Shown here: piece by piece, positions 56,843 to 64,000 of the stretch
How positions within the stretch are numbered: the stretch's first letter is position 1
Layout: each line of letters opens with the position of its first letter
NCBI RefSeq assembly: GCF_009707545.1
Contig: NZ_WLYK01000003.1
Span: 186,001 to 250,000 of the forward strand
Length of the DNA stretch: 64,000 bases
Source of the DNA: Nakamurella alba
Lineage (GTDB): Bacteria > Actinomycetota > Actinomycetes > Mycobacteriales > Nakamurellaceae
Direction: 5' to 3'
The notes under the pieces: model-generated
Seen by the model: only the letters and a program-made list of their open reading frames with translations
What the model was told of the DNA's origin: nothing
The model's database searches: none
Made by a program: the position numbers and the translations under genes

Positions 56843-57997
56843 ATGACCGACACCGACGACCGCATCCGGCAGCTCCTCGACCGGGCACCGGTGCTGGACG
56901 GGCACAACGACATCGCCTGGGCGCTGCGCAACCAGGTCGCCTACGACCTGGACCGGCGCGACATCGCCGTGCTGCAGCCGGATCTGCACACCGACATCCC
57001 GCGACTCCGGTCCGGCGGGGTGGGTGCGCAGTTCTTCTCGGTGTTCGTCCCCGGGACGCTGGATCCGGGCGCCGCGGTGATCGCGACCCTCGAGCAGATC
57101 GACTGCGTGCAGCGGATCATCGAGCGGTACCCGGCCGCCTTCGCGGTCGCCTCCACCGCCGCCGAGGTGCGGGCGGTCATCCGCTCCGGCCGGATCGCGG
57201 CTCTGATGGGCGCCGAGGGCGGACACAGCATCGGCGGGTCGATCGGTGTGCTGCGGGTGCTGCGTTCCCTGGGCGTCGGGTACATGACACTGACCCACAA
57301 CCAGAACGTCGGCTGGGCCGACGCGGCGACGGACGTGCCCGACTGCGGCGGGCTCTCCGACCTGGGCCGGGAGATCGTCGCCGAGATGAACCGGATCAAC
57401 ATGCTGGTCGACCTGTCGCACGTGGCGGTATCGACGATGCATGCGGCGCTGGATGTCTCGCGGGCACCAGTGATCTTCTCCCACTCCTCCTGCCGAGCGC
57501 TGACCGACCACGTGCGGGACGTGCCGGACGAGGTGCTGGCGCGGCTGGCGACCAACGGCGGCGTGCAGATGATCACCTTCGTGCCGGCCTTCGTGAACCA
57601 GGCCTGCGCCGACCACGACCGGGCCGAGGACGAGTTCCGCGACTCCCTCGGGATCGCCGATCATCCGGTGCACGGCGCATCCGCGCCCGACCCGGAGGCG
57701 ACCGCGGCCCTGGATGCCTGGCGCGCCGAGCACCCGGCGCCGCGCGCCACCCTCGCCGACGTGGCCGACCACGTCGAGCACGCCCGGGAGCGCGCCGGGG
57801 TGCTGCACATCGGGCTGGGCGGCGACTACGACGGCACCGGCGACCTGCCCGACGGCCTCGGCGACGTCTCCCGCTACCCCGCCCTGCTCGCCGAGCTCGC
57901 CGACAGGGGCTGGTCCGACAACGATCTCGCCGCCCTCACCTCCGGCAACATCCTGCGCGTGATGGAGGCCGCCGAACACACCGCCACCACCCCCTGA
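56843..57997 (+). CDS. M19 membrane-dipeptidase family enzyme
   Basis: 384 residues. Zinc motifs of the M19 renal-dipeptidase family are [10 protein letters not shown] (about 17-26), AEGGHSI (about 117), DLSHVA (about 188) and the FSHSSCRAL (about 208). No signal peptide or anchor is seen, so it is probably cytoplasmic and hydrolyses dipeptides, perhaps D-amino-acid-containing ones. It is coupled to the aminotransferase gene. The stop codon lies at the edge of a 120-bp direct repeat (57994-58112). Confidence 0.92.
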   Translation: MTDTDDRIRQLLDRAPVLDGHNDIAWALRNQVAYDLDRRDIAVLQPDLHTDIPRLRSGGVGAQFFSVFVPGTLDPGAAVIATLEQIDCVQRIIERYPAAFAVASTAAEVRAVIRSGRIAALMGAEGGHSIGGSIGVLRVLRSLGVGYMTLTHNQNVGWADAATDVPDCGGLSDLGREIVAEMNRINMLVDLSHVAVSTMHAALDVSRAPVIFSHSSCRALTDHVRDVPDEVLARLATNGGVQMITFVPAFVNQACADHDRAEDEFRDSLGIADHPVHGASAPDPEATAALDAWRAEHPAPRATLADVADHVEHARERAGVLHIGLGGDYDGTGDLPDGLGDVSRYPALLAELADRGWSDNDLAALTSGNILRVMEAAEHTATTP

Positions 57998-58112
57998 CCC
58001 CGCCCGGCGCGAGGATCAACTTCCACGACGCGTACGAAAGTGGCTCCGATGGTACGGATGTGACACCAGTCGACAACTTCGCACGCGCAGCCTCAGCTGA
58101 GCCTGGCACCGG
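57994..58112 (+). repeat. Left copy of a ~120-bp direct repeat flanking the alpha/beta hydrolase
   Basis: The repeat begins at CTGACCCCGCCC, which includes the dipeptidase stop, and continues through the 82-bp palindromic element copy C (58007-58088) to GCACCGG. It aligns to 59107-59226 with about ten differences in the first 95 bp and more after that. Copy C shares GCGCGAGGATCAACTTCC, GACGCGTACGAAAGTG and CAACTTCG-ACGCGC with copies A, B and D. Confidence 0.85.
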
Positions 58113-58199
58113 GCCGAGCGGTTCGACGGGGAGCCCGCGGGCTGCTCGTTCCGGACCCGGGCCGGGGTCGAAACGCCGACGACGGGGAACTGCACCGCC

Positions 58200-59099
58200 A
58201 TGCGGACCTCCGAGACGGACCATCCGACCGACGCGGGCCACCTGACGACCAGGCATCACACGGTGCGGGTCGGCGGCAACGACATCTTCGTCCGCGAGGC
58301 GGGCCGGGCCGACGCACCGGTCCTGCTCGCGCCGCACGGGTATCCCTGCTCGTCGTACGAGTTCCGGAACCTGCTGCCGGCGCTGGCGGATCGATGGCGG
58401 GTGATCGCGCCCGACCTGCCCGGATTCGGGTACAGCGGGGATCCGGCTCCGGAGGACTTCACCTTCGACGCCTACGGACGGTTCCTCGGTGCCTTCTGCC
58501 GAACGCTGCAGCTCGACCGCTACGCCATCTACCTGCACGACTACGGATCACAGTTCGGCCTGCGCCTGGCGATGGCGGACCCGGAGCGGGTCACCGGGCT
58601 GATCATCGCCAACGGCGACATCTACGAGGATGTACTCGGTCCGAAATATGCGGCACTGAAGGAGTTCTGGGCGGATCCGACCGATGAGGGGCGGGCGCAG
58701 CTGGCCTCGAACGTCACCGAGGAGGGCTTCCGTGACGAGTTCGTCGGCGACCTGCCCGGGCGTCTCGCCGAGCGCGTCCCACCGGATCTCTGGCGACTGC
58801 ACTGGTTGCTGATGGACGCACCGACCCGACGCGCCGGCATGGTGCACCTGTTCGAGGACCAGCGCCACACACTGGCCGACTTCCCGTGCCAGCAGGCGTA
58901 TCTCCGCGAGCACCGCCCGCCTGCGCTGATCCTGTGGGGTCCGCACGACGGCTACATGCCCGAGGAGTCCGGCCGCGCCTACCTGCGCGACCTCCCCGAC
59001 GCCGAGCTGCACGTCCTGGACGCCGGCCACTGGGCGCTGGAGACCTCATTGCCGGTGATGGTCCCGCTGATCCGCGACTTCCTCACCCGCCTCCCCTGA
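58200..59099 (+). CDS. Alpha/beta hydrolase, haloalkane-dehalogenase/epoxide-hydrolase-like
   Basis: 299 residues. The oxyanion-hole region is PHGYPCSSYEF (about 42), the nucleophile Asp lies in the LHDYGSQFGLR elbow (about 115), the C-terminal catalytic His lies in LDAGHWALE (about 278), and an acidic member lies in between. Asp instead of Ser in the elbow fits the dehalogenase or epoxide-hydrolase branch, but no halide-binding Trp pair was confirmed. The gene is flanked on both sides by about 120-bp direct repeats, so it looks like an inserted or duplicable cassette. Confidence 0.85.
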   Translation: MRTSETDHPTDAGHLTTRHHTVRVGGNDIFVREAGRADAPVLLAPHGYPCSSYEFRNLLPALADRWRVIAPDLPGFGYSGDPAPEDFTFDAYGRFLGAFCRTLQLDRYAIYLHDYGSQFGLRLAMADPERVTGLIIANGDIYEDVLGPKYAALKEFWADPTDEGRAQLASNVTEEGFRDEFVGDLPGRLAERVPPDLWRLHWLLMDAPTRRAGMVHLFEDQRHTLADFPCQQAYLREHRPPALILWGPHDGYMPEESGRAYLRDLPDAELHVLDAGHWALETSLPVMVPLIRDFLTRLP

Positions 59100-59106
59100 C
59101 CAGCCC

Positions 59107-59226
59107 CTGACCCCGCCCAGCGCAAGGATCAACTTCCACGACGCGTGCGAAAGTGCCTCCGATGATACGGATGTGACAGCAAGCGACAACTTCGTACGCG
59201 CGGGTACCAGTTGAACCTCGCACCGG
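59107..59226 (+). repeat. Right copy of the ~120-bp direct repeat, with element copy D
   Basis: The repeat begins 8 bp past the hydrolase stop with CTGACCCCGCCCAGCGCAAGG and contains element copy D (59120-59201), then a diverging tail ending GCACCGG. It is in the same orientation as the left copy. Confidence 0.85.
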
Positions 59227-59250
59227 CGGCGCCGGACACACAGGGACGGG

Positions 59251-60129
59251 TCAGCGGGCGAGGACGGCGGTGGTGGTCATCCGGAGTTCCTGACCGGCCT
59301 CGTCCAGCGCCACGCTGATCTCGCCGTACTCCCCCAGGTCACCGAGATGCGTGCCACCACAGAGGATGCGAGCCGTGCCTTCCGGCAATTCGCAGACCCA
59401 GGTACGGCGGGCGGTGAACCCCGGCCCTTCGGTCTCCACCCGCACCGACCCGCCGCCGGAAATCCAGCGACGCAGCGTGTCGTTCACCGCTCCCTGGACC
59501 GCACCGAGGTCCAGCATCGCGGACTCGGCCTCGAAACCGCTCTTGCGCAAGGACTTCCCCAGCCGGTACACGTCCTCCGAGCCGAACGGCCGGATCTCCG
59601 AGCGCACGATGGCCGCCCGGTCGAAGTCGGGGGCTCCCAGACCGTCGACCGCGACCTCCTTGCGCCAGAAGCCGGCGAGCGCACCGTTCAACGCCAGGGA
59701 GGCGAGGTGGCAAGCGGTGTGCCCGGCCGACAGCGCATGCCGGTACGTCTCGTCGACCTCCAGGCCGACCTCGGCGCCGACCATTGGCGGCTCCCGATCG
59801 GCGGCCAGCAGATGGACCACGACGAAGGTCCAGCCCTCGGCACCGCGGCGCACCGGCACATCAGCACCGACGAACAGCTCGCCCTCGCGTTCGGCACCGA
59901 TCACACAGTCCAGCACCGGCCACGGCACGCCGTCCGACACCAGCACCCCGCGATCCGCGCCCTGATCCGGCCAGCCCGGGTCCACCGGGTGGAAACACGT
60001 ACGGTCGGTGACCACCGCGACCCGGTCCGGCCCGATGGGTTGCACTGCCAGCACCGTCGCCCGGCTCCGGGTGCTCCCCGACGGGAACTCGACGATGGTC
60101 TCGGTGACGGCCGGCGGCATGGGCACCAT
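59251..60129 (-). CDS. AlaX-type alanyl-tRNA editing protein
   Basis: 292 residues from ATG 60129 (or ATG 60120). The editing-domain zinc motifs are HTACH in SAGHTACHLASLALN (about 137-151) and CGGTH in ILCGGTHLGDLGEYG (about 260-274), separated by the usual about 120 residues. It probably hydrolyses mischarged Ser- or Gly-tRNA-Ala in trans. It lacks the catalytic AlaRS domain. It is convergent with the alpha/beta hydrolase and its element D. Confidence 0.88.
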   Translation of the reverse strand: MVPMPPAVTETIVEFPSGSTRSRATVLAVQPIGPDRVAVVTDRTCFHPVDPGWPDQGADRGVLVSDGVPWPVLDCVIGAEREGELFVGADVPVRRGAEGWTFVVVHLLAADREPPMVGAEVGLEVDETYRHALSAGHTACHLASLALNGALAGFWRKEVAVDGLGAPDFDRAAIVRSEIRPFGSEDVYRLGKSLRKSGFEAESAMLDLGAVQGAVNDTLRRWISGGGSVRVETEGPGFTARRTWVCELPEGTARILCGGTHLGDLGEYGEISVALDEAGQELRMTTTAVLAR

Positions 60130-60270
60130 CTGACCACGCGTCGGCGCCCACGCACGTCAGGCGCCGGTGGACGGCACGGTCCGGGAGATGTTCGGCCGTG
60201 GAACAGAGGCACAGGAACGGCACAGCTCCGGCCCACGGTGCACACGGCCGGCAAGCAGAGGATCCCTGAC

Positions 60271-61338
60271 ATGACGATCACGGTGCCCACCGGCCGCACG
60301 GCCGCCCTCCTCCGGCAGGGCGTGCGCTTCGCGGCCGTCGGCGGCGCCGGCACCGTCCTGCAACTGCTGCTCTACGTCGCGCTGACCGGACCGCTCGGCA
60401 CCACCCTGGCCGGCGTCGCCAGCTGGACCGCGGCCACCGTCGCGACGAACCTCGCGCACCGCGCCTTCACCTTCGGCGTGCACCGCAAGGAGAGCGCCGG
60501 CGCCGACCAACTGGTGGCTTTCGTGACCTGCCTGCTCGGCCTGGCACTGACCACCGCGGTCACCGCGACGGTCCCGGAGGACGCGACCACCACGGCGCTG
60601 ATCGCACTGCTGATGGCCAATGCGGTCGCCGGGATCGCACGCTTCGTGATCCTGCGCCGATGGATGACGCGGGGCGCCGAACGGGGGATTACCCGTCGGT
60701 ATGACGCCGGTGTATCGATTCCGAACTTGCCGTCACGGCCCGCATTCGGTAGGACCTACATCACATCCGATGTGTCGGGATTCACCGACGGCAGCGTCGC
60801 ACGACGTGCGAACGGCACATCGGATGTGTCGAGGTTCCGGAGCGGGCGGTCCTGCACCGCGCCACCGTCAGTCGCGGTCGGTCAGGTGCACCCCCGGTCG
60901 ACGCCGGATGCGGGCCCGTCCCGGGATCCTCGACGCGGTACAGCGGTCGCCCGACCGGCCGACCACACCTCGGTGCGGCGCCGGCGGCGGTCCGGGGCGT
61001 CCCCCCGGATCTGCGGGCAGGGCATTCGGACGGCTTCCACCGCCGAGCCGACGTCGCCCCCCGGGGACGTTGTCCGCCACGGGCCCCGACGGAACATTCC
61101 CGCCGGGGCCCCAGGCTTCTCCCCGATATCCGGCCGCGCCCCGCTGAGCCCGGCCCGTGCCCCGCTGTGCCCGGCCCGTGCCCCGCTGTGCCCGGCCCGT
61201 GCCCTGGCGGACCGCGCGCTGCCGGCCGGATCCCGCGGCGCTGAGGGCGAGCGCGGGCCCTTCGCGACCGGCGCGGGTCAGACCGTCGGGACCGGGACGT
61301 CCAGCCCGACGCCCTCGGCAGCGGTCGCGATCAGGTAG
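60271..61338 (+). CDS. GtrA-family membrane protein with a questionable C-terminal extension
   Basis: Only residues 1-about 135 are the GtrA domain: four hydrophobic segments starting with RFAAVGGAGTVLQLLLYVAL and NLAHRAFTFG near residue 68, ending at RFVILRRWM. After that the frame stays open for about 220 residues through repeat-rich, low-complexity sequence (Ser/Arg/Pro, then APLCPAR repeats) until 61338, and overlaps the convergent TetR gene by 61 bp. The normal stop may have been lost, or the extension may be an artefact of GC-rich DNA. GtrA proteins flip lipid-linked sugars or are cell-wall related. ATG 60271 has an AGAGGAT site. Confidence 0.7.
   Translation: MTITVPTGRTAALLRQGVRFAAVGGAGTVLQLLLYVALTGPLGTTLAGVASWTAATVATNLAHRAFTFGVHRKESAGADQLVAFVTCLLGLALTTAVTATVPEDATTTALIALLMANAVAGIARFVILRRWMTRGAERGITRRYDAGVSIPNLPSRPAFGRTYITSDVSGFTDGSVARRANGTSDVSRFRSGRSCTAPPSVAVGQVHPRSTPDAGPSRDPRRGTAVARPADHTSVRRRRRSGASPRICGQGIRTASTAEPTSPPGDVVRHGPRRNIPAGAPGFSPISGRAPLSPARAPLCPARAPLCPARALADRALPAGSRGAEGERGPFATGAGQTVGTGTSSPTPSAAVAIR
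60762..60828. repeat. Pair of 13-bp palindromic sites CACATC-S-GATGTG
   Basis: CACATCCGATGTG (60762-60774) and its exact complement CACATCGGATGTG (60816-60828) are followed by similar TCGRGRTTC. Centres are 54 bp apart, about five helical turns, a spacing typical of dimeric regulators. They lie downstream of the GtrA domain. Confidence 0.7.
61138..61200. repeat. Three tandem 21-bp repeats
   Basis: GCCCCGCTGWGCCCGGCCCG plus a final T is repeated at 61138-61158, 61159-61179 and 61180-61200, the first with one base change. In the GtrA reading frame they encode APLCPAR-type heptads, but they may be non-coding. Confidence 0.9.
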
Positions 61339-62012
61339 TCGAACAACCGGTCCCCGTCGTGGGCCATGCCGCGCAGGTGCCCGAACAGGTCGGCGGACAC
61401 CGAGCCGATCATCGACGTGAACAGCGCCCCCGCGCGCACCACGGCATCGGAGAACGGCGGACCCGGGCGACCGGCCACCACCAGCGTCTCCGGCGTCAGC
61501 AGCCCGTCCACCGCGAACTGCCGCCGCGGCGGGCGCAGGGTGCCCGCCGCGATCGCCGCGTCCACGATGCCGATGATCACCCGCCACAGCCGCACGGCCA
61601 TCGACACCGTCTCCCGGGGTGCCTGGTAGCCGGGGATCGGCGAGCCGTAGATCAGCGCGTACTCGTGCGGCCGCTCGTGCGCCCACCCCCGCACCGCCCG
61701 GCACACACCGAGCCAGCGCTCCCCTGCATCCGCGCCGGCGGCGGCGCCGGCCAGGTCCGCCTGCTCGGCCACCGTGGCCACCGACTCGTAGGCGTCGACG
61801 ATCAGCAGCGTGATCAGTTCGTCCCGGCTCTTCACGTAGCGGTAGACGGCCGACGACGCCAGCCCGAGGTCCCTGGCCACCGCCCGCAGCGAGAGGCCGG
61901 GCGCACCGAGTTCCGCCATGTGTCGGCGGGCCGTGTCCAGCAGGTCTGCCGTCAGGCTCGCCCGGGCCCGCTCGCGGGCGGTGCGGGCGGCACTGGGTCG
62001 GGGTGCGGTCAT
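61278..62012 (-). CDS. TetR-family transcriptional regulator
   Basis: 244 residues from ATG 62012. The HTH lies in residues about 18-68: SLTADLLDTARRHMAELGAPG, then LSLRAVARDLGLASSAVYRYVKSRDELI. The C-terminal domain (about 85-225) is of the WHG/TetR_C_33 type with a GWAHERPHEYALIYGSP motif. The ligand is unknown. It is divergent from the M15 lipoprotein gene across 79 bp, a possible target. Confidence 0.9.
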   Translation of the reverse strand: MTAPRPSAARTARERARASLTADLLDTARRHMAELGAPGLSLRAVARDLGLASSAVYRYVKSRDELITLLIVDAYESVATVAEQADLAGAAAGADAGERWLGVCRAVRGWAHERPHEYALIYGSPIPGYQAPRETVSMAVRLWRVIIGIVDAAIAAGTLRPPRRQFAVDGLLTPETLVVAGRPGPPFSDAVVRAGALFTSMIGSVSADLFGHLRGMAHDGDRLFDYLIATAAEGVGLDVPVPTV

Positions 62013-62091
62013 CGGTCCATGCCACCAGACGAGAGCACCGCACGCAACAGCGAGCGCTGACCTCGTCGGCGCCGGGTGAGAGGCTGGCGGG

Positions 62092-63051
62092 GTGCGGCGA
62101 CTGCTGGTGCTCCTCGGCTGCCTGATCCTGGCCGGCGCGTGCAGCCCGGCCGAGGTGTACGGGCCGGGCCTGTCGGCGTCGCTGCCGGGCCGCGACACCG
62201 GAACCGCCGTGTCCGCCGGGCCGACGAGCTCCGCCACTCCGCCGGGCGGCCCGACCGTCCCGACCACCGGAGAATCAGCGACCAGTTCCATCGGCAGCTC
62301 CTTGCCCGTGTCCACCCCGTCGGAGAGGACCCTTCCTCCGGCCACCATCAACACCCCGGCGGGCCCGACAGGCTCGACAGCAACCACGACAGCCACGCCC
62401 ACACGACCGGCGACGACACGGGTATCCACCACAACGCCATCCCCGACGGGACCACCCACCCCAAGTAGGCCCACGACGACCCCGACCGGCGCCTTCACCA
62501 GCACCCGGTCCGGGATCGACACCGCTCTGGCCGCACGGATGTCGACCTCGTGGCGCGCGGGTTGCCCGGTCCCGCTGTCCGAGCTGACCTACCTGACGAT
62601 GACCTACCGCGGGTTCGACGGGGAGGCGCACACCGGAGAGATGGTGGTGGCCACGGCGGTCGCCGATGACGTGGTCGAGGTGTTCCGGCAGCTGTACGCC
62701 GCCGGGTTCCCGATCGCCCGGATGCGATTGGTGGACGACTTCGGCGGTGACGACGACGCGTCGATGGCCGCCGACAACACCTCCGCCTTCAACTGCCGCC
62801 GGACGACCTCCGGCAGCGGCTGGTCACAGCACTCCTACGGCCGGGCGATCGACATCAATCCGGTCGAGAATCCCTACTTGAGTGATGATCTGGTACTACC
62901 GACCGACGAGTTCGTGGACCGACCCGAGGCTCCGGGGGTGATCCGGGACGGCGATGCGTGTGTGCAGGCCTTCGCCTCCGTCGGCTGGTCGTGGGGCGGC
63001 GACTGGTCGGATCCGGTGGACTACCAGCACTTCTCGCAGAACGGCCGCTGA
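62092..63051 (+). CDS. Lipoprotein M15 peptidase (D-Ala-D-Ala carboxypeptidase-like)
   Basis: 319 residues from GTG 62092. The signal peptide ends with lipobox LILAGAC (about 12-18). A Thr/Pro/Ser-rich stalk spans about 25-140. The M15 VanY-like domain (about 145-319) has the zinc ligands in SQHSYGRAIDIN (H and D) and DYQHFSQNG near the C-terminus. It probably trims peptidoglycan stem peptides at the outer face of the membrane. It is divergent from a TetR gene. Confidence 0.9.
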   Translation: MRRLLVLLGCLILAGACSPAEVYGPGLSASLPGRDTGTAVSAGPTSSATPPGGPTVPTTGESATSSIGSSLPVSTPSERTLPPATINTPAGPTGSTATTTATPTRPATTRVSTTTPSPTGPPTPSRPTTTPTGAFTSTRSGIDTALAARMSTSWRAGCPVPLSELTYLTMTYRGFDGEAHTGEMVVATAVADDVVEVFRQLYAAGFPIARMRLVDDFGGDDDASMAADNTSAFNCRRTTSGSGWSQHSYGRAIDINPVENPYLSDDLVLPTDEFVDRPEAPGVIRDGDACVQAFASVGWSWGGDWSDPVDYQHFSQNGR

Positions 63052-63117
63052 ACCCGGCCGGTCACCATCCCGCGGGCACCCGTATCGTCGGGCAGATCCG
63101 CTACCCGCCAACGACAC

Positions 63118-64000
63118 TCAGACCCCGAGCACGTCGGCGAGGCTGAAGGACACCGGGCGTTCCAGCTGGTCGTAGGTGCAGGACTCCGGGTCCCGGTCGG
63201 TGCGCCACCGCACGAACTGGGCGGTGTGCCGGAACCGCACGCCCTCCATGTAGTCGTACCGCACCTCGACGACCTGCTCCGGCCGGAGCGGGACGAAGGA
63301 CAGGTCCTTGCCGTTGTTCCACCGGCTGTACTCGTTCTTCCGCGGTGTCCGCTTACCGTCCTCCTGCGCCGCCCAGTTCCACGGGTGGTCGTCGAAAGTG
63401 GTGACGTACTCCTGCATCTCGGTGAACAACTGCTTCCGCTTCGCCATCGGGAAGGCACCGATGACACCGACCGAGGCGAGCACGCCGCGCTCGTCGTACA
63501 GGCCGAGCAGCAGGGACCCGATCGCGTCGTCACCGGACTTGTGCACGCGGTACCCGGCGACCACGCAGTCGGCGGTGCGCTCGTGCTTGATCTTGGTCAT
63601 CACGCGCTTGTCCGGCTGGTAGGTCAGGTCGAGCTTCTTGGCGATCAGCCCGTCCAGGCCGGCCCCCTCGAACTGCTCGAACCACTGCTGCGCCAGCTCG
63701 GCGTCCTGGGTGGCCGGGGTGATGTGGATCGGCGGGCGTGCGTCCGCCAGTGCCTGCTCCAGCATCCGGCGCCGCTCGAGCAGCGGCACGGAGGTCAGGT
63801 CGTCGTCGCCGAGCGCGAGCAGGTCGAAGGCCACGAAGGACGCAGGCGTGGTCTCGGACAGCATCTTCACCCGGCTGGCGGCCGGGTGGATCCGCTGCTG
63901 GAGAGTTTCGAAATCGAGGGTGTTGCGCTCGGTGTCGGCGATGATGATCTCGCCGTCGATGACCGCCCGCTCCGGGAAGTTCTCCAGCACCGCCTGCACG
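63118..64000 (-). CDS. ATP-dependent DNA ligase, N-terminal part outside window
   Basis: The 3' part (about 293 codons) ends at 63118; the start lies beyond the right edge. Visible ligase motifs are III in SFVAFDLLAL, IV in LDGLIAKKLD and V in MTKIKHERTADCVV, followed by the OB-fold with the VVEVRYDYMEGVRFRH segment. The catalytic lysine motif I is off-window. The form resembles LigC-type actinobacterial enzymes or the ligase part of LigD; the C-terminus ends soon after the OB-fold, favouring LigC. Confidence 0.9.
   Translation of the reverse strand, partial: VQAVLENFPERAVIDGEIIIADTERNTLDFETLQQRIHPAASRVKMLSETTPASFVAFDLLALGDDDLTSVPLLERRRMLEQALADARPPIHITPATQDAELAQQWFEQFEGAGLDGLIAKKLDLTYQPDKRVMTKIKHERTADCVVAGYRVHKSGDDAIGSLLLGLYDERGVLASVGVIGAFPMAKRKQLFTEMQEYVTTFDDHPWNWAAQEDGKRTPRKNEYSRWNNGKDLSFVPLRPEQVVEVRYDYMEGVRFRHTAQFVRWRTDRDPESCTYDQLERPVSFSLADVLGV

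Overview
The window is 64 kb of gene-dense, very GC-rich (roughly 70 % by eye) chromosomal DNA from a member of the Actinomycetota. Supporting signs are GTG starts, Lsr2, CarD, an HbhA-like protein, ClpC, an actinobacterial-type bS22 33-residue ribosomal protein and DisA. Gene order repeatedly follows the blocks I recall from Mycobacterium tuberculosis (Rv0500-Rv0511, Rv3581c-Rv3589, Rv3596c-Rv3610c, Rv3624c-Rv3628, Rv0474-Rv0476). The presence of Rex, the IspD-IspF fusion and the absence of mycobacterial-type lipid genes point to a relative outside the mycobacteria, perhaps a Nakamurella-like lineage (inference). No rRNA, tRNA, CRISPR array, prophage or transposase gene was recognised.

Layout. 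1-2 kb: three related small membrane proteins, the first cut by the window edge. 2-12.4 kb: cobA/hemD, rex, a glutaredoxin-like gene, a degenerate acyl-CoA-synthetase-like gene, a SerB1-like HAD phosphatase, plsC-like, galE2-like, bS22, an excisionase-type HTH gene, a DUF952 gene and proC. hemA and hemC, which normally lie between rex and hemD, are missing. 12.6-21.8 kb: an accessory stretch with a CynX/NimT-type MFS transporter, a DrrAB-type ABC exporter, a large AAA ATPase, an ABC half-exporter and a divergent marR. 21.8-30.6 kb: the ispDF-carD / lpqE-radA-disA / Rv3587c-like / carbonic anhydrase / mutY block. 30.9-49.5 kb: clpC, lsr2, lysS, a conserved actinobacterial gene, a DUF6779 protein, the overlapping ftsH-folE-folP-folB-folK-DUF3180 operon, hpt, tilS, a zinc metalloprotease and dacB. 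49.7-55.6 kb: ppa, DUF2516, hbhA-like, an XRE regulator, a degenerate uridine-kinase-like gene, an ArsR regulator with a tiny Arg-rich protein, and a DUF445 membrane protein. 55.7-64 kb: a DapC-like aminotransferase, an M19 dipeptidase, an alpha/beta hydrolase, an AlaX-type editing protein, GtrA, TetR, an M15 lipoprotein peptidase and an ATP-dependent DNA ligase cut by the right edge.

How the genes work together. The fol operon makes tetrahydrofolate from GTP and is translationally chained to ftsH by ATGA/GTGA overlaps. carD-ispDF couples a global RNA polymerase regulator to the MEP isoprenoid pathway. radA-disA pairs DNA repair with c-di-AMP signalling. rex plus cobA/hemD tie redox sensing to tetrapyrrole synthesis.

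The most notable unexplained structure is in intergenic DNA. One family of palindromic elements occurs four times, each with a core of exactly 82 bp, and two copies flank the alpha/beta hydrolase gene as part of about 120-bp direct repeats. There are also several tandem-repeat arrays, a small family of hairpins with an AGCG loop, and well-formed promoter/operator regions for the ArsR and XRE regulators; the ArsR mRNA is predicted to be leaderless. At protein level, two genes look like pseudoenzymes: the adenylate-forming enzyme and the uridine-kinase homologue have both lost key nucleotide-binding or catalytic motifs.
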